Of a DNA stretch of 64,000 nucleotides, positions 52,076 to 64,000 are shown piece by piece. Made by a program: the position numbers and the translations under genes. The DNA is from Cardiocondyla obscurior (taxonomy: Eukaryota; Arthropoda; Insecta; Hymenoptera; Formicidae), in contig NC_091867.1 of NCBI RefSeq assembly GCF_019399895.1, positions 10,615,501 to 10,679,500 of the forward strand. The letters are read 5' to 3'. Under the pieces are notes generated by a model that worked only from the letters and a program-made list of their open reading frames with translations, had not been told where the DNA came from and did no database searches. Position 1 is the stretch's first letter, and every line of letters begins with the position of its first letter.

Positions 52076-55000
52076 TAAAAAAGCAGCGATTATGTATCAT
52101 AAATATGAAGGCGAATAATAAAGAGTAATATAAAAGAAATGTAGGAAAGTAAAGGTCTATATATAATTAATATAAAATAAAGAGTTGCCGATCCACGCCC
52201 ACGGATTTTCATTTGCGAAAACGATCAACTTAACGTCAATTAAAACTTTCCTCGCGTCAAAATGAAAATAAGATAAATTGTACTTTCAAGATTAATATAA
52301 TTATTATTCAACAAATTAAAAAAAAAAAATTATTATTCGCGAAAAGCGTCCGTAAGAAAATTTCATTAAATTAGTTTCTGTGATAAGATAAACGTCCGTG
52401 GTTATGATCAGGATAGGATTTCCCGGTGCCAATTTTATTGGACTAATCCTAAGACAAATCGCACGGCCGTTGTCAAAATCGATAGTAAAACGTGTCAAGA
52501 AACGGCCGCTCTTAAGAAAATATGTTCTCATTTAGCTAACGTCTCTATCACTTACTGGTGCAAGTACATGATTAAGTGGGAGATTCAGGTTACAATAAAA
52601 CAGAAACCTATTCATGATAATCATTCAACGGAACTAGGCACGAATTTGTTCCGCGAAATAACAATAGCAATTTGAATCGTGCAATTGTCACGCGCATTCT
52701 TGAAATTATATCATTTCAACGAGAAAGCAAAAAAAAAAAAAAATAAAATTAGACAGACCCGTTACATTTTTTTAGACACTAGTCTTTAGACTGTTGTGCA
52801 GTATTCTTATATACGAGACACGAAAAGCCGTCGGAGAATTCGCGTGTCTCCGAGCAGCTGAAAATTCAAGAGCTCAGTGACTTGAAAATGTAGAAAGATC
52901 GGCTGACGCGGCGAGTTGAAGATCAAGTGATCTCGACGAAGCTGCTCAGAGATATCACTGTAGAGTATTCGAGAGAAGTCGGACGCGCGTTAGCAGATGA
53001 TCCCGAAAAGTAGAAAAGACGGTTAATAAAATAGTCCGCCTGATTAGAAGGTACGCCGGGATTACGAAAAAGTTCACTTGTGGAATTTTTAGAGAACGTT
53101 TGTCGTTACCGTTCAAGTATCGCGTTTGTATGCTAACGGATCGCGGAGTCGAGCAGCTCTTTCTCTCCACTCCGCCGTCGCAATTTCTTCACGCGGATAG
53201 AATTTACCGCGTTACGTTCTCGGTGAACCGCAAACTGACGAGCGGTCCTCGCGGAGCACCGGATTCCGCCAGCCACCGCAGCGACAGTTCGAACTTTGCG
53301 CGATTATTCTTCCATTCTCGCCCGTCTATCATTCTAGTTGACATTAGCATTCGTTAGCATAATGAACGCGCGGCATTTCCACCGCGCGCCGCGTCTTCGC
53401 CACGTGTCCGTACTCGCCGCGACGTGGATTTTCGCTAGGCGGTTATGCCCGAACGAAAATTTGACTTTCAGCATTCCGAAATCGGTAACGAAAGAGAAAA
53501 CATCATTAGAGGCAGATTGTAAGAAGGAACCGCTCGCGAATCACCGGGAATAAATTATTTTATTTTCCCCTCCGCGTCGTAGAACGTTGGATAATCATTC
53601 AGGGATTTACATTCAGATAATTCAGGTTCTAAAAATACGAACTTCGCATAGTATCGTAAATATAACGAAAATCCCGTCGTAAAAGATTTTTCCTTTTTTT
53701 TTTTTTTTTTTTCTTTCGTCTTACGTCAACTTTGAAAGCTACGCTATCCACTTCGGTAAATCGCACTGTTGCGAACTATCGCGGGGCATCGGAATAAACG
53801 TCCGCGTTGAAACGCGAAGAATTTTACGGCGCGTATACACTCGGGGTAACGAACAGCGAACGCGAAGATTCACAAATAAATCAATCGCTGCGAAAATAAC
53901 GTTACGTTCGTTTCGCTAAGTGTACGAGCACCTTTGGATACACCTGGGCGTACGAAAAGGAGGATAACGCCGATCGTATATCCAAGATCTCGGCGTGTTC
54001 GCGCTTACTCTAGGGAGAACATTTCGAGTACGGCATGAAACAGACGTGCAATTTGATATTGATGTTTCCACGACATCACGGGCAAGGAAACCCTTCCTAG
54101 GGACCAGAGTACCATTTCTCGCGCGATACACAACGATTCAAAACGGGTAACAAGAGAGGCGACGATATATCTCGCGTACTCCGCCGACGTACGATGAATA
54201 AAAATATTGACAGGATTTCCGAGACGCGCAACCCGCGAAAACCCCTTTTCGCAGCCTCTCGCATTTCCCGAAAGCTAGAAATACGATTTAGATATTCAGA
54301 CATCCGAACGCGTCCGTAATCACTTGATACCGTCAATCGCGCTCGATTAGAAAATCGAAAATTACAACACGCATACAGCGACGTTGTACTTATTTTAAAA
54401 TACTAAATTATATCGCTTAGTTATTTCCGGCGTTCCACCTCGATATTATAAACATTCATCGATTTTCCACGTCGATTTACGTTCCGATGCATTTGACGTA
54501 ACTTGAGAGCACTCCACAAAAGACAAACTTTCAAAATCCATCGTTTTATATGCAACAATCTAATAGCGTCGAAAGTCATTTCAGTTTACCACAATAAATT
54601 ATAAATGCAATATTCGTACAGGTAGGTAGGCGGGCGACACCGTCGGGACAAGGTGCGCGTTTTGTACGAGATCGTTAAAGGTAATTTGTCGGACTCGCTG
54701 ATATAAGCAAAGTTGAAAATAAAAAAAAAAAAAAAGAAATAAAAAAGAGAAACGGAGAGAACGGAATTGTTAAAAGTAAGCTTATTAAAGGAGCGTCTAA
54801 TGTGCCTATCTCGTCGAGACCAAAAAGCTAAATTAATATGGATCCCAAAGCTTTCGTTAACTAGATTCTCACAATAATCCCTTTCAGTTTACTTTAATCG
54901 TATCTGATCTTAAGGTCGGTTTTCCCCCTCAAAGTTCTGGCGATTAGAGATTGGCAAGTCGAGCCATTCAATCCTTTCTGTCAAGTTATTGCAGTCATCG

Positions 55001-58000
55001 TGTGCTTAATTTTATATAATACTTTATTTTTAAATCGACAAGTAATAATGTTTGAAAGTAAGTCAGAGTTTGAGTTGAAAAAAGAAATAATATTTTCTTG
55101 CGTTTCTTACATTATTAATATTATAAATGTATAAAAAAAATAAGTATTACTTATCAAAGTAATACTAGTTATTATTAGTTTATCGAATAAAAAGATTAAT
55201 TTTTTTCCCCCCCGGCAACAGTTATTAATGTTTGATTTAGTTTTCGCATTCTAGCAACAAATTTTCGAAGAAAATTCCTTCTTCCTATTTTCCGTACGAA
55301 ACGTCTTAAATTAGGCCATAGCTATTCGGGTCGAGAAATTGATCTCTCCGACGTCATAACGGACGATACTTAACTTATGTAGAAATATGTAGAAGACGTC
55401 TTATTCTGTAATATAAAATCATAAAAGAAAAGAACTAACAAACCTTGTTGGACGTAACTCACGCATGTAATAATACAAAAAAAAAAAATTATATACTATT
55501 ATTTATAATAAAACTAAATAAGCGAATCATCCAGCAAACAATCATTAGTCTCTTCCTCTGATTTTATCTTTTCTTTTTCTCTCGTTATCAATTACACCCC
55601 ATTCCAGTAAAATAATATTCCGTATAACTTTCGGCGCCTCTCGGAAAAAAAAAAAATATATCAAATAATAAAGTTAAGATGGCCGATGCCGATGGGTACT
55701 GCAAATGTTGAAACTCCCGCGCCAGATTGCGATAGAATTGTCCATGCATAATTCAGGAAAATTAATTTGCCGCTCGCGTCGACTGTGCCGATGATTTTGC
55801 AACCACATTATCGCCCTTCTCTTTACCATCTCATCCCACCGAGTTTCACGTCGCATTTCCTCCATCACAGATGCAATTTAATTTCATTAGCAGTGGGCGT
55901 TTCTAATGCGATCGTTTTACTCGCGTAAAGATTATTGTTTGTATTGTACTATTTTTAGATGGTTATTATAAAATCGGCGCAATCTCGCGATATCTTTCTG
56001 GAACGCGTAATTTTAAACTTATTTTACAAAATATATGAAGAAACAAAGCGAGATCGGTGAGAGTAGCAATTATTTCATATTTCGAAAGGCATAAACCGTA
56101 AGACAAATCCAAAATGGCAATCGATTATATTCGAAATAAATCACAAATTTAAATAATTGGCGTTTTACTGCGCTTTGACGCATTGATTCGACCCGCTGCT
56201 AAAAGCTCGTATTTATTTTTCAATATTTGTTTTACGTCACACGGAGAAACGTTGCGCAAAAAGTTGCAGAGATAAATAAAATAAATTGCGAAAAGAACAA
56301 AAGAATAATTAAAAAAGAGCGCTTCCTTTTTTTTGTCTTCTGAAAACATCAGAATTATCTTTAAAAAAGAATTTCCTTCAATATTTTATTTCTTAAATGA
56401 TTAAAAATCATACGTTACGTTATACGATACTTATCAGAAAGGAAAAATCCAGTTATCCGTATGTTCTTTATGTTCGACTATCCGTTGACTTTTCTACTGT
56501 ATCAATTTTTATTAAAGAACATCGATTCTTACATAAGTAATCTGTGATATCGGCAAATACACTGCATCTCTACATTACATACAGTACTATCACGACGTTA
56601 GTTCAGATAAATCGAATGAATTTTTAGATTCGTTTTCATGTCCCGAGGCGAATTTCTCGAGAAAATGCCGGAAATTTAAGTCCCATCCCATTACAGGTAG
56701 CTTCCGATATCTCGTAGCCACCACCAATCTATAGATATTTCTTATTGTACGTATCTATTGCTGCTATTATTGACGGTGATATCACAAAAATGTATTTTTG
56801 CCGAAAGAACTTTGACGGGTTTTTTCCCCATTTCGTCTTTTCGTTAAGAAAAAAAAAAAAAAAAAAAAAGCACACGTCCGTTAAACGACGGAATGCTAAA
56901 AATTAAACTCAACCTACGCAGATCCACTCTAATCGCGATATTGTCGTCTCTGTACATTCGCCGACTTCTCGAAAATTACTCCTCCGCATTTACGGCCCGT
57001 TTTATCGCGCAGCGTCAATTATATTTTCAGTCATGAATACTATACCGCTATTAAAACCCTAGCGAAGAGTCGTCCACGGGCGACGGTGTGGGTGAAAATT
57101 ATTATAGAGATCTGGAGAGCAGTTAAATGACGAAATTACACTGTCGCTGCGGAAACTCGCCGACATCTGTTCCCAATTTCCATTCTCTCGTCCCGGCGCA
57201 GCCGTACTTCGATCCCTGAAATCTCCGTACAGTAACTGCCGGCCGTCGAGTCTCGCGTAGCGAAGCTCGCACGAATAATGTATCCAGTCAGCCGAATCCT
57301 TCCCGGATTAGCCGCGTGTCCTACCGTAGAAACGCTCCCGCGGTAACGATAACGGTTACCGCGACGAGATCGCGGAGCAGCGTTTTCTTTCGCACGTGCG
57401 AGCGTAAAATACTTGGCGGTATCCTCGTTTTCCCTCCCCCGTAACACTGGTAGAAAGTGCAAGTACAACAGTTTCCGCTAACGCGTTTCGACACATTTCA
57501 CATTTGTCTTCCTCTCCACTTTGTTCTCTTTGACTTCGGCTGAGAAACGCAATTATTTCGCACATTATAACGCGCCGCGCTATCACGTTTCCGCGAAAAG
57601 TGCCGCTCTATGATCGCGCAAAATGAGGCACGCGTTAGTCCGTAATTTTATTGTCGCAGAAGTAATTTTATGTTCCGCCTGAAAAACTTCATTATCGCAT
57701 TTTTTTTTTTCTTTTTTTTTTCTCTCTCTCTCTTTTTTCTTTTCTTTTTCTTTTTATCAAATTTACCGTATCGTGCGCCCTTAAATGTCGCATTATTCCA
57801 TCTCGCGTCATAATTAAAATAGCAAAAAAAATTGTGTTATAAAATTTCTTTCCGCGCGAACGCGACTTTCACGTGGCCGTTGCATTTATTCGCGCGGATC
57901 CCTTTTTAAATCCGAGCTTCGGGAAGTTAACTGGAACGTTAAATAAATAAACGTGTTTGCATGCACGTCGCCTCCGAGGCGTGTAGTTCCTTTCTCAATA

Positions 58001-61000
58001 CTGACCACGCAGTTCATTTGTTTGATTCCTCGCTCGTTCCCATAGTCTCTCCTATCCCACGTATGTACGTACGTGTGTTATATGACGGGTCCCCAGCATC
58101 GACCACGCGGGTTCCTTTTGTGCGCACGAGAGCGGAGTGGCCAGCGTAAAGAGGATTGGATGACGCTGTCGGGAACAAATCGGGGGAGCGCTCGGCCAGG
58201 GGAGGCTCGAGACGTAGAGAACAGTTTGAGAAGGGTGTTACTGTAGGGGCACGAAACAGAAAGAGAATTCCGCCTTAGAACAAAAACACAGTTTGGCCAA
58301 ATAGATCGATGTTGTCTCTTTTTTCTTTTTTTTCTTTCTTTTTTTTTTTCTTTTTATCGCTCCATCTCTATCTGTTTTTCGACTGTCGTTTAGAAATTCG
58401 TTTCTATGCTGACCGTATTGCCCGCAGATTTCCGATCGAGAAGTCTAAACGATAAGGGAAAGGATTCAGATGTCGAGAGTGGTTGATAGTCGTCATTACT
58501 CGTAATACAAAAACAGACACAATAAGATCTTCCTCAATGGGAATGAAAAAGTTCTGATTGCCCGCGATTCGAGTTTCTTTCGTGCTTTGACGGGAAAGCC
58601 ACGATACATCGCATTGCATTGGTCGTTAAAAAAGAAAAATCCATATATTAATAAGGAGTCATTTTAATTAGAACTCTACGTATTAAATAGATCGCGTTCG
58701 ATTAAAGTCACCTGGCAGATTAGCGGCGCAATTTATTTATAGACGTAGGTTTACATGCGCACATCCTACGCTACTAATATTAATTACAGATAAAATCAAA
58801 TATAAACAAAAAGCGTATTCGTGAAATAATGAAATAAATATAAATTAATAAAAAAAAATAAAAAATAAAAGAAATAAAAAAGGAGAAGAAGAGATTTTTA
58901 AAGCAACTTTTTAATACACGCTTTTTTTCTTCTCTCATAAATTTTTGATTTAGACAAATGACACAATTTCCGTCCGTAGCTAACCGGTTATAATTACAGA
59001 ACAGAATTAGGTGAGTAAGCGGTTACAGTAACCACTAACTAAAGCCTCGTAATCGCCGGAATCCATTTCCGTTCGTGCCGCGGTTTCATTATGATAAAGT
59101 ACACCTTCTTGCCCTGCTGCGAATCCCCCGCCCGTTACCTCCGTCAACACATCACGCGGCGAAAAGAAATTATATTGGAAGTAGACCCCCATCAAGCAAT
59201 TGTTGCTCACGAAAAACGTAGGATCAAATTTAACGTTCAAACTTGGGTGCTTTCAACGGATAAAAATTTTCTGCACCTCTTTTTTCCCCCCGCTAACTAG
59301 ATTGTACGTTCGAGTTTATTCGAAAGGTACCTCAGTCCTAATTTACGATGAACTCTCGGAGGACCCACTGACACTTCTATGATAAAAGTTTTTCATTTCT
59401 AAAAAAGAAAAAAAAAAAAAATTAAATAAAATTCGTGAGAAATTTCTAACGCCCGTACCCTCTGACATTTTTTTTTGGAACGAAATTTCCACTCAAATCA
59501 CGAGTCACAAATTTTAGACAGTTGTTCCCGACGCGGTAGCTTTCGATACGATTCGATACGATAGTTTTAATATTGATTAGAAAAATTTTCACGTAACACT
59601 GAAAAAGTTGTAATTCTAAACTTTGTACGTTTCATAAAAATATCTAAAATTACAGAGATCGTTTGATTGTCGGAATTATATTTAACAATTATTAGACAAG
59701 TTTCTCATTTTAACTTTCTGCGTTTCGACAAAAAAAAAAAAAAGAAAGATAAAAAAAAATATTTAGTTTAAATTATGAAATTTATTCGATCGACGATGTT
59801 TGTCAGAATCATCGAGTGTCTTTTTTTTTTCTCGGCTATGAATTACACGATAAATGTACAGGATACTTTTTATTCTACGATAGAACTCTACGCGTGATCG
59901 CTGGCGTCACAAATTTCTAACTTCCAATATTATAATACCTCTTGACAATTACGCTTCACGTTAAAATTACGTTGAGGTAAAATCTGATTACGAATTTTGC
60001 TGGAAAACAAGATTCTGTTACTTATTTCCACCCTCGAGATTTAATCGGCCATAATCGTGTAATTTTCAAAGTTAAATAACTCCGTAACTAAATAATGTCT
60101 CAACGTTAAAACAACTGTTGCTTTTCTTAATTTAAACTTTGATATCTGATCGGAAAGACAGCTTAGCGCTCTTATTACATCTTTTTTTTCTTTTTCCCCC
60201 CCCCCCGATTTCAAGTTAAAAATTTAACAACGCTTAGAGACAGACTAGGGTACTGATAAAGCGAGTGAATTGTTGGAAAGCGCCGCAAAGAGTTTCACTT
60301 TATTTTCTAATCACTCGTAAAATATCTCTGTCGAACAAGTAAGAATTACGAGCTCGGCGCGGGATTTACGAGCGTTACGTTTTGTTTGCTGATGGTCGTA
60401 ACCGCGACCTTAGTTTTTCTTTAGCATTGAGTCGGTTGCGAGACCGGGTCGATATTGGCCCAGAAGAAAGAGTCAGCATCCATTCGGTCTTTTACGCTTC
60501 GCTTTGTACTCTCCATCGTTCCGCCGTACCCCCCTATTCACCACGCTTTCGTTACCCTAATCAAACTCGAGGGTAGCAACGGGAGAGCAGTAACTCTTTC
60601 CTCGTGCGAGGCGAACGCAAATTTTAACCGTGCAATTATTCGCGTGTTTAACGATACGTGTAACATCGAACGGTCAAAATATCAAGACGTCGTCGTTAAA
60701 AAAAAATTTATATATTATTCGTAATTTATTTCTAACACGTAGAGGCGCTAGATAAAATATGGAAACGTTATCATTCTGCAAATAAGAAGAGAAAACGTTC
60801 TGTTGTACTATGCTACTTTTCTTCATTCACGCGACAGATTTGTTGTAATTGAAAGGAACGTGTATTAATTAAGTCGTCGGGTACGTTTTTTTTTTTTTTT
60901 CCCGATAAAGATCTCGGTCATTTGCCGGTAAATAAAATTGTGTCGTACGTTGATATAAAGATTTTATTTAATAAGATAGTATTTTTTTTATTTTTTTCGG

Positions 61001-64000
61001 GAGATCGTATCGTTACGGCCACGCGAATAATCCAATTCCGCGGATCAATATTAACCACGTGGTTAATTATTTATCTGACCCTGCTGCGACATGGATAAGG
61101 GTGTGGTTTTGTTGGCGAATAACCACACCCGAATCCATTCTTTGTAAATCATCTTTCTTTTATGCACGTGAGCATGCAAACGGCCGGGAAAAATAAAAAT
61201 ATATATGTATATATATTTATTCATGAGGCACGAAAAATAAGCTTAATATTCCGTATGAATTTAAAGCACGTCAAATCCTCGACGTCACTTGCTTCCCAAT
61301 TCTCACCCGAACGGAAAAGGTACCGCGTTTAATTTCATTCTGCCTATCTTTTACCGAGCCTTGCTTAATATTTTGTCGTCCTGGATGTAAAATTTTGTAT
61401 ATGAAAACGCGACCTCGCTCAAATAGCCCGCGTTTATCAAGTTGTGTAAGCGTAATCAGATTAAAAATGCACATATATCTCGTCCGTTTATAGTTTATAG
61501 CGATAAAAAAAAAAAAAAAGAGCTGTTGCTGTGCGCGTCGGAAAAGAAATAACAAAGAATGCTGAAAAAGAAACGCGAATGGAGATTCGTTCGAAATTTA
61601 TTAAACAACAAATTAATTAGTTAATTAATTTTTATTCCTAAAATAAATCAAAGAAGTTTATTGGTAAATATGATACGAAAAGACGGCGGAGTAGCTTTTG
61701 TACATTTTTATTTGGAGCCGTCTATCGATGCAATTTGTCAACGCGTCTACCGATATTCCCGCGGAGGAAGTTCGCGCTTACGTCGAGGATTTGGCAGGCG
61801 CAGAGAAAACGACGGAACAGCCCGTGGTTTACCGTCGACTTATTTGCCCGTAGGCATCGATATTTTCTATTCGCGTAAACTCTGAGGCGCTACAAAACGT
61901 AAACACAGGCCCCGCTTTTTAGACACTTTTAAAAGGTTATTCGTACACAAAGGAGAGCAAGGTAGAGCTTAGGACTTATCCGTCCTAAATTTTGTTGAAC
62001 CAGATAAAGGATAAGGCGATTAGGTGCATGAAAATTGACTACCGCATTTGACTACCAGGCATTTCCTACAAGCCGAATGCCCTCCCGCGTATCGAATACT
62101 CTCGAGTATCTCCTCTATACGAAATTAATCTTTTTTACCCCCCCAATCTGCGACATATTTTTTTAGTCACGCAACTGAAGACGTGAAATATTTTCTATCC
62201 TAATATTAGAACGTGAGAGCAGGTCACATTGGCAAAAGTACAGATACGTTATACTTACATAGAATATAAAATTTTTATTAACACTTTGATATTTTAAACT
62301 TTTTATTAAAAAAAAAAAAAAAAAAAAGAAAGAAAGAAAAAGGAAAAAAAATATATATCTCTTATTTCTCAAGTTAGAAGTGGGAATAAATATACCATCG
62401 GATTAAATATTGTATATACGTCGCTAAGCTCACAAAAAAAAAAAATGCTCGAGTTTTCTTCGAAGAAGTTTCAAGACCATTTCTTTCGAAAGTTTATTTA
62501 GAGAATTGACAGTTTTTGCAGGTGACGATTATTTAATTTTTTGTTAAAACCACGCGTACTATTCCGTGAATAAACCGCGAAGAGCATCTTTGTAATTGAA
62601 TTACGTTGATATTGGGGTTAACTAATTCTGAATTAGCGACACGCTATATCCCCCCCGCCTAGAATTAATTCTACCTGCCTATCTATTGCGGAAAGTGACG
62701 AGGAAAATTTAGTTAACCAGGTTTACCGCTAACTCGCGTTAGTACGATTCGCGTGATACAAAATGCGATTTTGTACAACGTTATGTAATATTATTACTGG
62801 ATATCGTGCGCGAGGTATATTGCCTCTTCAGATATTGTTTCAAAACATCTCGAGCCTTACAAAGGGGATTATAAATCCAACTCTTTGATACACCGCTTAT
62901 CAAGAATAAAGTAAAAATAATATAAACCCCCGTCTGTCTTTTCTATAAAAATAAATATAAAATAAAATTCAGATCTCCGTAGCTATTCATAATTAATATA
63001 ATAATTTTTGAATTATTCATTACGTACTTAATAAAAAAACGTAAGAAGTTTGAATATAAAAAATCAGAAAATTTACTTTAATTAAAAACTTTGCCGGCGA
63101 TAAATTATCACTTCTCCGCAACAAAGATCATCGATGAAGGATTATTATAGGAAGAAAAAAAAAAATAAGTCTGGTAATCTAAGCGGATCGCTAAGCTGAT
63201 AAATCTTCATCGCATTTCGACACGACGCGGCGTAATAAATAAATTGGATAACGAGATGTGTGCATACCAGTTATTCACGCAAATCTAGTATAAGTCTATA
63301 AATTTTTCGCGCACATCCGGTTCGCGGTACGTCCACGAGCGATTGTTACACATTTTCCTTTCTTTTTGCAATCCGCGAGATGAGCTACGAACTGTCCCCG
63401 TTGATTTGTCGAACGCTTTCCATACGTGTGCCTTTAATCTGCGACATTTAAATTTCTAAGCGTTTCAAAAAGTAATCCTAACAAAATCGTAATGACTCGC
63501 TGCTATGAATTTCCGCGTAATTTCAATGCCCTCGTTCGCAATTACATTTCTCGATCCGTTCAAACAGCCCGACGAAGTCGGTTCAATCTTATTGAATGAC
63601 ATTCGCGTCGTTGATAAGCACGTCAACCGCAAAATCGATACAAAAATCAATTCCCGTCGCATACTCTTTTTCATTGTATCACGCGTTATTTAAAAAGAAA
63701 AAAAAAAAGGTGCAAACACTCGGGATGATATCGCTCGATAATCAACACTCGTATTTGATAGCCGGCTACATCTCACGGTAAATTATTTGCGGCAAAAAAA
63801 AAAGAGAGAAGAAAAATAGGGAAAACCTAAAAAAGAAAAAAAGCAGGAAAGAGAAAAAAAAAAAGATAAAGAAAGGGTTGGATAAGTCGAGTGGCAACCT
63901 ACACTTAAAGTCGCCGATATCGTTGTGAAAAGTTGAATACTTTTAAGAATACTTTGCGAAGACACTAGTATCTCAAGCACCGTTGGGTTTACAAGTTCGC
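52076..64000. other. Non-coding stretch at the right end of the window
   Basis: No gene is recognised on either strand. Open frames are under about 115 codons and lack motifs. The region holds A/T tracts, a C-rich run near 60195-60208 and the motif cluster at 61051-61138. If copies A and C feed a gene to the right, this is probably intron, but I see no further exon that can be tied to them. Confidence 0.45.
61051..61138. promoter_or_regulatory. Runx-like motif cluster with E-box palindrome and hairpin
   Basis: TTAACCACGTGGTTAA (61051-61066) is a perfect 16-bp palindrome containing CACGTG and two overlapping AACCAC/GTGGTT words. Next comes a hairpin with arms 61091-61108 and 61121-61138 (16 of 18 pairs), whose inner 10 bp is GGGTGTGGTT/AACCACACCC. 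That gives four Runx-type (TGTGGT/ACCACA-like) words within 88 bp. This is an enhancer candidate only by motif content. Confidence 0.35.

Noticed and set aside
1..64000. CRISPR arrays, operons, Shine-Dalgarno sites, rho-independent terminators
   Set aside because: The genes have spliceosomal introns, so bacterial features do not apply. Repeated units with spacers of CRISPR type were not seen.
1..64000. tRNA, rRNA and autonomous transposons or retroviruses
   Set aside because: No convincing A/B box pair with cloverleaf, no rRNA core sequence and no reverse transcriptase, integrase or transposase motif was recognised by eye. A tRNAscan and repeat search would be decisive.

Overview
The window is animal nuclear DNA, most likely from an insect and probably a hymenopteran such as an ant. 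Both genes I can read are split by short GT-AG introns and belong to metazoan families. The rest is AT-rich, full of poly-A/poly-T tracts and microsatellites, and shows little CpG depletion. The species assignment is inference from this texture; no lineage-specific gene proves it.

Layout. (1) 1-3.93 kb: 3' UTR and downstream sequence. (2) 3.93-8.72 kb, minus strand: a complete eight-exon gene for a ZCCHC14/ZCCHC2-type zinc-knuckle protein. I joined it exon by exon into one 890-codon frame, and a GC-rich, GA/CT-rich 5' region lies at 8.7-9.75 kb. (3) 9.76-17.2 kb: intergenic. (4) 17.2-20.5 kb, minus strand: a complete five-coding-exon, 368-aa TASK-type two-pore potassium channel. Its glycosylation site N53, pH-sensor H98, second pore filter and VLRFxT 243-248 motif fall at the same residue numbers as in mammalian TASK-1/3. 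A likely spliced 5' UTR reaches past 21.3 kb, with a hairpin and an overlapping uORF at the start codon. (5) 21.6-64 kb: about 42 kb with no recognisable protein gene.

The most interesting part is inside this desert. A segment with splice signals on the plus strand occurs three times: copy A at 21.6-22.9 kb, head-to-head with the K2P gene; a truncated copy B at 32.4-32.7 kb; and an expanded copy C at 50.1-52.1 kb. Copies A and C share a TATA-like/GA-rich block, a CACGTG-centred palindrome, a donor at the end of a possible first exon, and a pair of downstream exons separated by a 139-bp intron in both. In copy C this exon pair is itself duplicated. Open frames are not kept between copies, so the best reading is a duplicated multi-exon non-coding RNA locus or alternative-promoter family. 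The alternative is a low-copy repeat that carries splice-like sites.

Other features are a 237-bp PIF/Harbinger-like MITE with TTA target duplications (40.6 kb), a GC-rich CpG-island-like promoter candidate with TATA boxes (43.7-44.4 kb), a Runx-type motif cluster with a hairpin (61.05-61.14 kb), and a pre-miRNA-like hairpin in the last intron of the zinc-knuckle gene. No tRNA, rRNA, CRISPR array or autonomous transposase was recognised.
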